Assembly (NCBI RefSeq): GCF_049933045.1
Contig: NZ_CP187926.1
Span: forward strand, 3,348,001-3,412,000
Direction: 5' to 3'
Length of the DNA: 64,000 bases
Source: Pseudocolwellia sp049933045
GTDB taxonomy: Bacteria; Pseudomonadota; Gammaproteobacteria; Enterobacterales; Alteromonadaceae
A model generated the notes under the pieces. That model was not told where the DNA came from. It made no database searches and worked only from the letters and a program-made list of their open reading frames with translations. Positions 54,053 through 63,349 of this stretch are shown piece by piece. Each line of letters begins with the position of its first letter. Position 1 is the stretch's first letter. The translations under genes and the position numbers were made by a program.

Positions 54053-55984
54053 TTATGCACGTTGAACAAGATATTCCATTGCCACTTCATCATCAGGGTT
54101 TTTATGAGGACTTTGTTCACTGTCTTCAATAATATTATCTGCTAATGAACTTTTTTCGATAAGTGCAAAACCTAACTTATTGAAATATTCTGGGGCATAA
54201 GTCAGTACAATAATTTTTTGTAATTCGATTTCATAAGCGAATTGCAATAAGTATTGAACCATTGCTTGACCTTGACCTTGGTTATGGAATGCTTCATCAA
54301 CCACAACTGAGCGTATTTCAGCTAAGCCTTTTTGGTAAATATAAAGTGATGCACTACCAACAACTTGACCATCAATCTCAGCCACAACAAAGTTTTGAAT
54401 GTCGTGAATGATGTTGTCTCGGCTGCGTGGTAAAATTTCACCTTTCTCAGCCCAGTAAGCCACTATCTCAGCAATTTTATCTACATCAGACATACGAGCA
54501 CGACGTACTGATAATGCTGCTGCAAGTTGTGCATTTAAACGTTGTTGAACTTGTTTTAATGCATGCTGAATTTGTACTTTACCTGGCGCACCTATCACTT
54601 GAGCATTTAAGCTCGCGTTTTCGCCTGACATAGTATCAAGAGCTTTCTGAACTTGACCTGGTGAAGTTCCACCTAATACTTCGCGCTTGTCTAAACAAGA
54701 TTCAATTGATAAATACTGATAAACATCATTCTCAATTCTGTCACTAAACTCTTGTAACTGAGCAAGTGTAAAGTCTTCTAATGCATGACCTGCGTCAATA
54801 GCAGCTAGAACAGCTTCGCCAACAATATGATGGGCTTCACGGAACGGAATGTCTTTAGCTACTAAGTAATCAGCTAATTCTGTAGCGTTTGAATAACCTT
54901 GTTGTGCAGCAGCTAATGTACGTGAACGGTTTACTTTTAAACCATCAGCTACTAGAACAGCCATTTCCATCACTTCTAACCAAGTATCTAATGCATCAAA
55001 CAAACCTTCTTTGTCTTCTTGCATATCTTTGTTATAAGCTAATGGTAAGCCTTTCATAGTAATTAACATACCCGCTAACGAACCGACAACACGACCTGCT
55101 TTACCACGAATGAGCTCACACGCATCAGGGTTTTTCTTTTGCGGCATTAGTGAAGAACCTGAGCTCACTAAATCACTCATTTCAACAAAGCCTGCTTCAC
55201 CTGAGTTGTAAAAAATTAAATCTTCAGCAAAGCGCGACATATGCATCATGCTAATACTTGCTGTAGATAATAATTCAATTACGTGATCACGATCTGATAC
55301 AGCGTCTAAACTGTTTAATGTGGCACGACGAAAACCTAAGTTGTTTGCTAATAAATCACGATCAATTGGGTAAGCTGTACCCGCTAATGCGCCTGAACCT
55401 AATGGTGAAGTGTCAAAACGATAGATAGCATCTTTTAAACGACCAATATCACGGTTAAACATTTCAACATAAGCTAAACACCAGTGACCAAAAGTTACAG
55501 GTTGAGCTCGTTGTAAATGAGTGTAGCCAGGTAATACCGTATCTTTTTCACGCTCTGCAAGTTCTAACAAGGCTTGTTGTAGAGAAACTAGAGCAAGTAA
55601 TAATTCACCGCCCGTCTCTTTACACCAAAGTTTCAAATCAGTAGCTACTTGATCATTACGGCTACGACCTGTATGAAGTTTTTTACCTAAATCACCTGTC
55701 GCTTCAATTAGTTTAATTTCAACCCAGCTATGTATATCTTCAGCATCAGAGCTTAAAATTTGCTCTGGATCCGCTTCAACAGATACTTTTAATTCGTTAA
55801 GTGCTTCAACTAATCGTACATGCTCGTCTGCATTGATAACACCAACACTGTGAATAGCGCCAGCCCATGCAATTGAACCTACAATATCTTGCACTGCCAT
55901 GCGGTAATCCACAGGCAGTGAGTCATTAAACTTTTTAAACTGTACGCTAGCTTCGCCTTTAAAACGGCCGCCCCATAATGCCAT
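54053..55984 (-). CDS. argH: Argininosuccinate lyase fused to a GNAT acetyltransferase, ArgH(A)
   Basis: A 643-residue fusion. Residues 1 to about 460 are a complete argininosuccinate lyase (ALWGGRF, GRSRNDQVATD, and the lyase signature SSGSSLMPQKKNPDACELIR at about 278). Residues about 490-643 are a GNAT domain with acetyl-CoA motif FHNQGQGQAMV. This layout matches the ArgH(A) proteins described for Moritella and other marine gammaproteobacteria, whose extra domain can supply acetylglutamate synthase activity. It lies 2 bp after argG. Confidence 0.95.
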   Translation of the reverse strand: MALWGGRFKGEASVQFKKFNDSLPVDYRMAVQDIVGSIAWAGAIHSVGVINADEHVRLVEALNELKVSVEADPEQILSSDAEDIHSWVEIKLIEATGDLGKKLHTGRSRNDQVATDLKLWCKETGGELLLALVSLQQALLELAEREKDTVLPGYTHLQRAQPVTFGHWCLAYVEMFNRDIGRLKDAIYRFDTSPLGSGALAGTAYPIDRDLLANNLGFRRATLNSLDAVSDRDHVIELLSTASISMMHMSRFAEDLIFYNSGEAGFVEMSDLVSSGSSLMPQKKNPDACELIRGKAGRVVGSLAGMLITMKGLPLAYNKDMQEDKEGLFDALDTWLEVMEMAVLVADGLKVNRSRTLAAAQQGYSNATELADYLVAKDIPFREAHHIVGEAVLAAIDAGHALEDFTLAQLQEFSDRIENDVYQYLSIESCLDKREVLGGTSPGQVQKALDTMSGENASLNAQVIGAPGKVQIQHALKQVQQRLNAQLAAALSVRRARMSDVDKIAEIVAYWAEKGEILPRSRDNIIHDIQNFVVAEIDGQVVGSASLYIYQKGLAEIRSVVVDEAFHNQGQGQAMVQYLLQFAYEIELQKIIVLTYAPEYFNKLGFALIEKSSLADNIIEDSEQSPHKNPDDEVAMEYLVQRA

Positions 55985-55986
55985 GC

Positions 55987-57261
55987 TTAGCTATCCTTAT
56001 TTTCTGAAGGAGCAGCTAACTTACTGCCTTTTTGAGAAAGCGCAGTAATACGACTAGATAAGCTGAATAAACGGATAAAACCTTCAGCATGTTTTTGGTC
56101 GTATACATCATCAGCCCCAAATGTTGCAAACTCTTCTGAGTATAACGAGTTAGGCGAACGACGTTGAGTCACTTGCGCCATACCTTTATATAATTTAACA
56201 ACAACATCACCTGTTAACTGTTCAGCAAAAGAAGCTGCGCCAGCAAGTTGTGCTTTAGCCAATGGAGTAAACCAACGACCATCGTATATTACGTGCGAAA
56301 ATTCATGTCCAATTGACTCACGGTATTTTAATGACTCTTTATCTAAAATTAGAGTTTCTAATCCTTTGTAAGCTGCCATTAAGATTGTGCCACCTGGAGT
56401 TTCATAACAACCACGAGACTTCATACCAACTAAACGGTTTTCTACGATATCGATACGACCTACACCATGTGCAGCACCTTTATCGTTTAGGTACATTAAT
56501 GCGTCATGAGCAGGTGAACCATTTTCAGTAAAGTCTTTACCGTCTACAGATACTAACTCACCTTTAAAGAAGCTTAATTCAACACGCTCTGCTTCATCAG
56601 GAGCATCCATTGGATCTACAGTCATAGTCCAAACTTCTTTAGACGGCTCACACCAAGGGTCTTCTAACTCACCACCTTCGTGAGAAATGTGCCATGCGTT
56701 AGCATCACGACTATAAATTTTTGTTAATGAAGCTGAACATGGAACATTACGCTCTGCTAAGTAATCTAATAAGTCTTCACGAGAAACCATGTCCCACTCA
56801 CGCCATGGAGCAATAACAGTTAACTCTGGTGCTAATGCAGCAAAACAAGATTCAAAACGTACTTGGTCGTTACCTTTACCAGTACAACCGTGACATACAG
56901 CGTCAGCACCTACTTTTAAAGCAACTTCAACGTGTGCTTTAGCAATAACAGGACGAGCCATTGAAGTACCTAAAAGGTATTGGCCTTCATAAACTGCACC
57001 TGTTTTAAGAATTGGGTAAATATATTCTTTAACATATTCTTCTTTAAGATCTACAACGTGACATTCAGTAGCACCTGAAGCGATTGCTTTTTCTTGAATA
57101 CCAACAAGCTCTTCTTCACCTTGGCCAACATCAGCACAAAATGCGATAACTTCACAACCTTCATAGTTTTCTTTCAACCATGGAATGATTGCTGATGTGT
57201 CTAAACCACCTGAGTATGCTAATACTATTTTTTTGATCTTTTTCTTTTCTGCTAAAGCCAT
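55987..57261 (-). CDS. argG: Argininosuccinate synthase
   Basis: A 424-residue ATP-pyrophosphatase that joins citrulline and aspartate. PP-loop LAYSGGLDTSAI (about residue 14) and KGNDQVRFE are present. The start at 57261 (MALAEKKKIKKIVL) is chosen because AAGGA lies 7 bases before it; ten more upstream codons are open but unsupported. A 250-bp gap holding a large inverted repeat separates it from argF. Confidence 0.96.
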   Translation of the reverse strand: MALAEKKKIKKIVLAYSGGLDTSAIIPWLKENYEGCEVIAFCADVGQGEEELVGIQEKAIASGATECHVVDLKEEYVKEYIYPILKTGAVYEGQYLLGTSMARPVIAKAHVEVALKVGADAVCHGCTGKGNDQVRFESCFAALAPELTVIAPWREWDMVSREDLLDYLAERNVPCSASLTKIYSRDANAWHISHEGGELEDPWCEPSKEVWTMTVDPMDAPDEAERVELSFFKGELVSVDGKDFTENGSPAHDALMYLNDKGAAHGVGRIDIVENRLVGMKSRGCYETPGGTILMAAYKGLETLILDKESLKYRESIGHEFSHVIYDGRWFTPLAKAQLAGAASFAEQLTGDVVVKLYKGMAQVTQRRSPNSLYSEEFATFGADDVYDQKHAEGFIRLFSLSSRITALSQKGSKLAAPSENKDS

Positions 57262-57393
57262 TATATATTCCTTAATCTTTGTAATCGGCATTTATACGGC
57301 GTAAATGCCGAGTACGTGATTACAAACTGTTTAATTAAAATTTTGCTTTAATGAAGTTTACACAATGTAAGTTTCACTAAAAGTAATTTTTTT

Positions 57394-57515
57394 TGATTGA
57401 ATACTGTTCGTCTGTCATTTGCCTCAAGAGCAAGAAAAAAGCACGGAATTGATAAGTATCAACGAGTACTTTTGCCGCAGCTATTGTGGCAAATAACAAG
57501 AACAGTGTTTAATCA
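57394..57515. repeat. Large imperfect inverted repeat between argF and argG
   Basis: Left arm 57394-57423 and right arm 57488-57515. The outer 16 bases (TGATTGAATACTGTTC against TGATTAAACACTGTTC) and inner 7 (ATTTGCC) match, with a poorly matched middle. They enclose about 64 bases with a small AAGTA/TACTT hairpin. The right arm includes the argF stop codon. It could be a long RNA stem-loop in the arg mRNA or a small inserted element. Confidence 0.7.
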
Positions 57516-58433
57516 ACGAAGTAGAGTTACTAATACGGCTGCTTGAGCCCACATTCTGTTTTCTGCTTCTTGGAAAACCACTGACTTTTCTTTATCGTCA
57601 AATAGCTCTTCTGTGATTTCTTCACCCAAATGAGCTGGCTGACAATGCATAACTACATTTGCGCCCGCTTTTGCCATTAATGCGTGATTCACTTGATAAG
57701 GAGCAAATTTCTTTAAAATCTCTGCTTTTTTACTTGCGTCTTCATCACCCATAGAAACCCATGTATCCGTTGCAATAACATCTTGCGAACCAATAGCATT
57801 GATATCATGACTCAGTTCCATTTTAGAACCCGATGCTTTAGCAATGTTTTGTGCTTTATCGAACATCGCATCTGTTGGACCACAACCTTCAGGACAAATT
57901 AACGTAAAGTCCATTCCTATAGTTGCTGCCATTAGCATTAATGAATTTGATACGTTATTTCCGTCACCAATATAAGCAAATTTCACTTGGCTTAAATCAT
58001 CAAAATTTTCTGATAAAGTAACAAAATCAGCTAATGATTGGCACGGATGATATAAATCACATAAAGCATTAATAACAGGTACGCTAGCGTGTTGTGCTAA
58101 ACCTTCAATCGAGTCATTACTAAATACACGAGCAACAATAGCATCGGCATAACATGACAAGTTATTAGCATAATCACTAATACGTTCACGCTCACCTAAC
58201 TTACCGTTTTGTTGACCTAGGTATAAAGCATGACCACCTAATTTATTGATGCCCATATCGAAACTTACATGAGTACGTAATGATGGTTTTTCAAAAAGCA
58301 TTACCACAGATTTACCCGCTAAAGCTTGTGAATAGTCAGCAGGATTATTTTTGATTTTTTTAGCAAGCTCGATAAGTCCAAGCGTTTGCTCTTTGTTTAG
58401 CTGATCGTCAGCTAAAAAATTCTGTAAAGACAT
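57513..58433 (-). CDS. argF: Ornithine carbamoyltransferase
   Basis: A 306-residue transcarbamylase making citrulline from ornithine and carbamoyl phosphate. Carbamoyl-phosphate site FEKPSLRTHVSFD (about residue 49), DLYHPCQSLADF (about 126) and ornithine-site HCQPAHLGEE (about 263; Gln in place of the usual Leu after the conserved Cys) are visible. It follows argB by 93 bp. Confidence 0.95.
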   Translation of the reverse strand: MSLQNFLADDQLNKEQTLGLIELAKKIKNNPADYSQALAGKSVVMLFEKPSLRTHVSFDMGINKLGGHALYLGQQNGKLGERERISDYANNLSCYADAIVARVFSNDSIEGLAQHASVPVINALCDLYHPCQSLADFVTLSENFDDLSQVKFAYIGDGNNVSNSLMLMAATIGMDFTLICPEGCGPTDAMFDKAQNIAKASGSKMELSHDINAIGSQDVIATDTWVSMGDEDASKKAEILKKFAPYQVNHALMAKAGANVVMHCQPAHLGEEITEELFDDKEKSVVFQEAENRMWAQAAVLVTLLR

Positions 58434-58526
58434 ACAAGAAACCTTCTAAGTGTTATGCGACAGTCTATGACATTTCGCGCAATAAGTTATACAGTAATAA
58501 ATAACCTGAGCTCAGGATAAATATGT

Positions 58527-59333
58527 TTAGTCAGCTAAAATACGGGTACCTACATTGTCACCTTTGATCAAGTTCACGATCTGTTCAGGAGACTTCCAAC
58601 TGGCAACCGCGATACTTCGTCGTAACTGATTAGCAGCGAGTAATGCTGCATTTACTTTTGCTGTCATACCACCAGCAATAACACCTTGTTCAATAAGTTG
58701 GGCAGCTTGTTTGCTACCAAGTTCACTTAACCATTCACCTTCAGCGCCTTTTACGCCTGGTACATCAGTTAATAATAACAATTCTGCTTCTAATAATTGG
58801 CAAATAGCAACCGCTGCATCATCAGCATTTACATTCACTAATTCGCCATTATCTAACGCTCCTATTGAAGAAACAATAGGGAAAAAATTATTCGCTAACA
58901 ATGTTGTTAATAATGCACTATTTTTAGGACTTGGATCGCCTACATTACCTAAAGTTGCATCGGCTAATGTACAGCTAACCATATCACCATCACCTAATGA
59001 TAAGCCTACAGCCGATAGCTTTAATTCGTTTGCTACACCAACAATCGTTTTATTTACAAAACCTGCTAACGTGCCTGCAATAATAGGCATTTGTTCAGTG
59101 GGTGTAATACGCTTACCATCTTTTTTCTCAGTTTTGAAACCTGCTTGTGTTAGTTGTTTATCAACAGAACTACCACCACCGTGTACTAACACAATTTGTT
59201 GGTTTTCTAATGTTGATAATGCAACTAATAAAGCTTTTAGTGCTGAGGCTTTTTCAGGATCATGATCTAATATAGCCCCACCAATTTTTATCACTAATGG
59301 TTTAGCTATAGACGCTTGTACTGATAACGACAT
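58527..59333 (-). CDS. argB: Acetylglutamate kinase
   Basis: A 268-residue amino-acid kinase with VIKIGGAILD (about residue 14) and IVLVHGGGSSVDKQL (about 47), which phosphorylates N-acetylglutamate. It overlaps the argC stop by one base (TAATG), so translation is coupled. The length suits the arginine-insensitive enterobacterial form. Confidence 0.95.
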   Translation of the reverse strand: MSLSVQASIAKPLVIKIGGAILDHDPEKASALKALLVALSTLENQQIVLVHGGGSSVDKQLTQAGFKTEKKDGKRITPTEQMPIIAGTLAGFVNKTIVGVANELKLSAVGLSLGDGDMVSCTLADATLGNVGDPSPKNSALLTTLLANNFFPIVSSIGALDNGELVNVNADDAAVAICQLLEAELLLLTDVPGVKGAEGEWLSELGSKQAAQLIEQGVIAGGMTAKVNAALLAANQLRRSIAVASWKSPEQIVNLIKGDNVGTRILAD

Positions 59334-60373
59334 TATTTAACACCTACATTAGGGATTAAACCGTATTCGCTTGGTAACCCCATAATCAAGTTAGCACATT
59401 GAACCGCTTGTGATGCCGCACCTTTTAATAGGTTATCTATCGCAGTACTCACAACCACTACTTGTTTATCAGCATCATACTTCCAATGAATATCGGCGAA
59501 AGGTGTGTATGCTACGTTATCAATTTTTGGCCATGTTGCTGCGATACGTACTAATGGTTTGTCGTCGTAAGCATTATGATAAGCTTGATTAACTTGCTCT
59601 TCTGTTACGCCAGCTTTTAGTTGCAAAGTAACTGTTGATAATAAGCCACGCTTGTATGGTGCTAAATGTGGATTAAAAATAACTTGAGAGTTAGCTTCCT
59701 GACTAATTTCAGGCTGATGTCTGTGTTGTAAAATATTATAAGCCGTTAAGCTCACTTCATTAAAGCTAGTGCCTAAAGAAGCTTTACGTCCTGCACCCGA
59801 TACACCACTAATACCATTTACAACAATCAATGAATTTTCTATATGTAAGTTGTTTGCTGTCATAGGCTTTAAGCCTAATAAACTCGCTGTTGGATAACAG
59901 CCTGGCACAGCAACAATTTTAGAATCAGCAAACGACTCATCTAACCATTCAACTAAACCATAGTTAGCTTGCTCTAAAGCCGCTAAATTTTTATGCTCGA
60001 AACCGTAATAGGCTGGGTAATCTGAAGCGTCTTTCAAACGAAAGCCACCTGATAAGTCGAGTACTTTTACACCTTCATCTAAAAAGATATTTGCCCACTC
60101 TGCGCTATACTCATGTGGTGTAGCAAAAAATACAGCGTCAATTTTCTCTTCTGCATTTTTAATATTTTCATCAAACCAAGCAGGAGAAAAGGCTTGTAAA
60201 GGTAAATCACAAATCCCTTGGTATTTTGCATGTAAGTCTGAAAATAATAATCCTTCAGATGAGCTATTTTCAGACACTAAAAGATGAACAATAGAGATTT
60301 TATTGTGAGCGGTTAATAAATTAATTAATTCTGCGCCAACGTAACCGCTAGCTCCAATAATTGCGACTTTCAT
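59333..60373 (-). CDS. argC: N-acetyl-gamma-glutamyl-phosphate reductase
   Basis: A 346-residue reductase with an N-terminal dinucleotide-binding motif (IIGASGYVGAELINLL), the HEYS block and the catalytic-cysteine motif VPGCYPTASLLG (about residue 155). It is the first gene of the argCBFGH(A) operon and is divergent from argE. Confidence 0.96.
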   Translation of the reverse strand: MKVAIIGASGYVGAELINLLTAHNKISIVHLLVSENSSSEGLLFSDLHAKYQGICDLPLQAFSPAWFDENIKNAEEKIDAVFFATPHEYSAEWANIFLDEGVKVLDLSGGFRLKDASDYPAYYGFEHKNLAALEQANYGLVEWLDESFADSKIVAVPGCYPTASLLGLKPMTANNLHIENSLIVVNGISGVSGAGRKASLGTSFNEVSLTAYNILQHRHQPEISQEANSQVIFNPHLAPYKRGLLSTVTLQLKAGVTEEQVNQAYHNAYDDKPLVRIAATWPKIDNVAYTPFADIHWKYDADKQVVVVSTAIDNLLKGAASQAVQCANLIMGLPSEYGLIPNVGVK

Positions 60374-60619
60374 ATTATTCCTTAAAACCTTTTGATATTT
60401 GTAAAAACTAAACCAGAGATTAACATTTATTTTATCAAATAAAACAGGATGTTAAATAAGTATTTTGAAAAAAATGAAAGGAGATGAATTTTCTCTTTAT
60501 ATTTTTAAATAGCGTTCTTGATTTAGGTTATCTACACTAAAGAAACATGTTATCACCCGATAACTAGTTATGCAATAAATCAACATAACTACCCACGAAA
60601 AACATTTAAGATAAATCGT
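60374..60619. promoter_or_regulatory. Divergent argC/argE control region
   Basis: This 246-bp gap must hold the promoters of argCBFGH and argE. In relatives this is where the ArgR repressor binds ARG boxes. I see AT-rich candidates such as TTATGCAATAAATCAACATAA (split as TTATG, 11 bases, CATAA at about 60569-60589) but no convincing TGAATN4-6ATTCA box. Confidence 0.4.
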
Positions 60620-61774
60620 ATGAAAAAATTGCCTAATTTTACTACAGCACTTAAAGAATTAATCTCAAGCCCATCTATAAGTTCAACTCAAGAGAAATGG
60701 GATCAAGGAAATAAAGAAATAATTCATTTACTAGCAGGTTGGTTTGAAGCTTTAGGTTTCAGCATTACTATTCAAAAAGTACCCAATACTCGCGATAAAT
60801 ATAATCTATTAGCAAAATTAGGCTCGGGCGAAGGTGGTTTATTGCTCGCAGGTCATAGTGACACTGTGCCTTTTGATGAGAATAGATGGCAATCAGATCC
60901 TTTCGCTATTATTGAAAAAGATGATAAGTTTTTTGGCTTAGGTACATGTGACATGAAAGGCTTTTTTGCTTTCATTCTACAAGCTTGTAAAGGCTTAGAT
61001 GCAACCATGCTTAAAAAGCCGTTATACATACTCGCAACAGCTGATGAAGAAACAACTATGGCAGGTGCCCGTTTCTTTGCAGAATCTCAAGATATTAAAC
61101 CTGACGTAGCCATTATTGGCGAGCCAACAAACTTAGTGCCTGTTGTTATGCATAAAGGACACATGTCTCACCGAATTAGTATTGAAGGTCAATCAGGTCA
61201 TTCAAGTAAACCCAGTTTAGGTATCAACGCTATTGAAATAATGTACCAAGTGATTGGTGCCTTACTTACATTAAAAGAGCAATTATCAGTAAACTATAAA
61301 AATACTCAATTTGATGTTACTTCACCTACCCTAAATCTTGGCGCGATTAAAGGTGGCGATAATGCCAATAGAATATGTGGTCATTGTGATCTTGATATAG
61401 ACATGCGTTCTTTGCCTGGTATGGCAGATGAAGAGTTAATTACTTGCCTAACAGATAGTTTGAAATCGTTAGCTGAAAAATATCCTGGTAGAATTAAGGT
61501 TAATGAATTACACCCAAGTTCACCTAGTTTTGAACAAAGCCAACCCAGCGACTTAATTGAAACAGCCGAGCACTTTTCGGGTCATAAATGCTGTGCAGTA
61601 AATTACGCAACTGAAGCCCCATTTATTCAGGGGTTAGGCTGTCAAACGATTGTGATGGGACCTGGCTCTATTGATCAGGCACATCAACCTAACGAATTCT
61701 TAGCTTTGTCAGAAATCACAAAAACTGAAAAACTACTGACTCAAATGATAAAGAAATATTGCTTAAAAGATTAG
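60620..61774 (+). CDS. argE: Acetylornithine deacetylase
   Basis: A 384-residue M20-family zinc peptidase-like enzyme that removes acetate from N-acetylornithine. Metal-site motifs are LLLAGHSDTVPFD (about residue 76), GLGTCDMKGFFA (about 110), ATADEETTMAGA (about 142) and a late QAHQPNEF (about 353). It is transcribed divergently from argC, the bipolar arrangement known for several gammaproteobacteria. It implies the linear acetyl pathway, needing acetylglutamate synthesis by ArgA or ArgH(A). Confidence 0.95.
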   Translation: MKKLPNFTTALKELISSPSISSTQEKWDQGNKEIIHLLAGWFEALGFSITIQKVPNTRDKYNLLAKLGSGEGGLLLAGHSDTVPFDENRWQSDPFAIIEKDDKFFGLGTCDMKGFFAFILQACKGLDATMLKKPLYILATADEETTMAGARFFAESQDIKPDVAIIGEPTNLVPVVMHKGHMSHRISIEGQSGHSSKPSLGINAIEIMYQVIGALLTLKEQLSVNYKNTQFDVTSPTLNLGAIKGGDNANRICGHCDLDIDMRSLPGMADEELITCLTDSLKSLAEKYPGRIKVNELHPSSPSFEQSQPSDLIETAEHFSGHKCCAVNYATEAPFIQGLGCQTIVMGPGSIDQAHQPNEFLALSEITKTEKLLTQMIKKYCLKD

Positions 61775-61841
61775 ATACGAAGTTAGAAAGACTATTTTTA
61801 ATATTGATAAGTCAAAGCACATCACTGAAGCGTTAAATAAC

Positions 61842-61872
61842 AATAAATAGATAGATTTCTTATCTATTTATT
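61842..61872. terminator. AT-rich 12-bp inverted repeat between convergent genes
   Basis: AATAAATAGATA (61842-61853) and TATCTATTTATT (61861-61872) form a perfect stem with a 7-base loop. It overlaps the stop codon of the minus-strand gene and lies after argE, so it may end both transcripts, though the stem is weak and no T-run follows. Confidence 0.45.
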
Positions 61873-63291
61873 CCACAGATTCTGATGTGCCTTAGTAGTA
61901 AAGTATTCATTCGCCAACCAATAACGAGGAATAAGATCATCTTTACTTCGTTCTGTATGATTGGAAGACAACAAACTTAAGATCTCATTCAGTCGTCCTT
62001 TGTCTATTGTTACAAGCTTTTTAGATACTTCTGTAAAGTGTAAATTGCGCTCTTTAGGCACCACAATATCTTGCCCGAAAGAAATAAAAGATAGATTACG
62101 TGTTGTTGTTCTACACAAAGGTGCTTCTGGATTATCAGGGTACAAACCTTTAACAATGGCATATTCATAACAATACTGTTTATCGCCTTGGGTATTTTCA
62201 GCAATATAAGTAACCCCGTAGCCTAAAGGAAAGGTTCCTGTGATCGCGTGCATCGCATCAACAACAATATGATGGCAAACGCCCTTCTCTGCATTTTTAT
62301 ACAATGCCTGATACACCTTAGGTAAAAGCGCGTAGTTGTAGTTTGATTTAGTTGATAAAACAATTGAGCTGTAAATTTGAGGAACTTTAAGTAAGTTTCC
62401 TATGCCTTTTTTAGGGTTAATACTGCCTTTTAATAATGTTTTAATAAAAAGTAGTTTTTGTTTTTCTTTTACATCAAAGTAATCTCGTTCTACTTTTAAG
62501 TTACCTACATATTTAGCGACACCAATTCCTTCAACAAGATATTTAATAGTTTCTCGGTAATCAATTTGCAGTAAACTTTTTCGGTCTTCTACACTCAGCA
62601 CTCTAAAAGGATCTTCTTTACCGCTTTTTCCTTTTAAGATCAGCTGAGCATCAGGATGGTTATTTCCTATATCTTGTAATAGTGCGGCTTTTATCAGAGG
62701 AATTTTAACTTCCTCTACAAACCCTTTATAGGAGATAGGGTCAATTGAAGAGAAACGAGCATACTTTTCTGGAGGAATACCAGCTAAGCGTTCTTTAATA
62801 TAAGGCTCTGAAATAGAGTTATCAATACATAACTTATCTAATACTCTTAAGCACAATACTGCTTTATACAGAGGTTTATTTAATTCATTAGATGCTGGAA
62901 CTTTGCTAATATCGTTAGGACTTAGCAATTGTATTGTTGCTAATAAGCGAGCTGACTTACGGTTATCTTCGGTAAACGAATCACCTTCTGATAACAATAA
63001 AATATCTCGGCAAAGATTATCAAGTTGCGTATATCTTTGCTCTCGATATAAATCATGTCTAATTAAATCATTAGCATGATTTTTGACTCTACTTCTTGTA
63101 TGACTTCTTACATCACTCTCTGCTTTATTTGACACTTCTTTTGCTGCAAGCTGTTGGATATTTGCGATATGAAAATACCCTACCGCTAATTGAAGCATAG
63201 ATTCTTTTTTCGGATTTTTACCAAAAATTTGCTGTGAAAGGTTTTTCACACTCGTGGTAAAATTTGTATCTTGGCTAATACTTACAGCCAT
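61864..63291 (-). CDS. Degenerate HD-GYP-like protein of unknown function
   Basis: A 475-residue, probably cytosolic protein that I do not recognise as a named family. The centre and C-terminus look like an HD-GYP phosphodiesterase layout: AALLQDIGNNHPDAQ (about 202-216) resembles the AALLHDIG start of HD domains but with Gln for the metal His. VPQIYSSIVLSTKSNYNYAL (about 303) and ITGTFPLGYGVTYIAEN (about 350) resemble the late HD-GYP helices and the TG.YP.G..V.L segment that follows many of them. The HHExxDGxGYP motif of active enzymes is not seen. It may be a c-di-GMP-related protein without catalysis. It lies between argE and metL. Confidence 0.6.
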   Translation of the reverse strand: MAVSISQDTNFTTSVKNLSQQIFGKNPKKESMLQLAVGYFHIANIQQLAAKEVSNKAESDVRSHTRSRVKNHANDLIRHDLYREQRYTQLDNLCRDILLLSEGDSFTEDNRKSARLLATIQLLSPNDISKVPASNELNKPLYKAVLCLRVLDKLCIDNSISEPYIKERLAGIPPEKYARFSSIDPISYKGFVEEVKIPLIKAALLQDIGNNHPDAQLILKGKSGKEDPFRVLSVEDRKSLLQIDYRETIKYLVEGIGVAKYVGNLKVERDYFDVKEKQKLLFIKTLLKGSINPKKGIGNLLKVPQIYSSIVLSTKSNYNYALLPKVYQALYKNAEKGVCHHIVVDAMHAITGTFPLGYGVTYIAENTQGDKQYCYEYAIVKGLYPDNPEAPLCRTTTRNLSFISFGQDIVVPKERNLHFTEVSKKLVTIDKGRLNEILSLLSSNHTERSKDDLIPRYWLANEYFTTKAHQNLWNK

Positions 63292-63349
63292 CTATTACAT
63301 AAAATAATCATTTAACATCCTAAAAAATAAACATCTAAAGCTCACAAGC

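Noticed and set aside
58711..59265. A 184-residue plus-strand frame opposite argB
   Set aside because: Antisense shadow with biased Ser/Pro/Thr composition and no homology that I recognise.
60374..60619. Definite ArgR operator between argC and argE
   Set aside because: Expected from relatives, but no site matching the ARG-box consensus well could be read.
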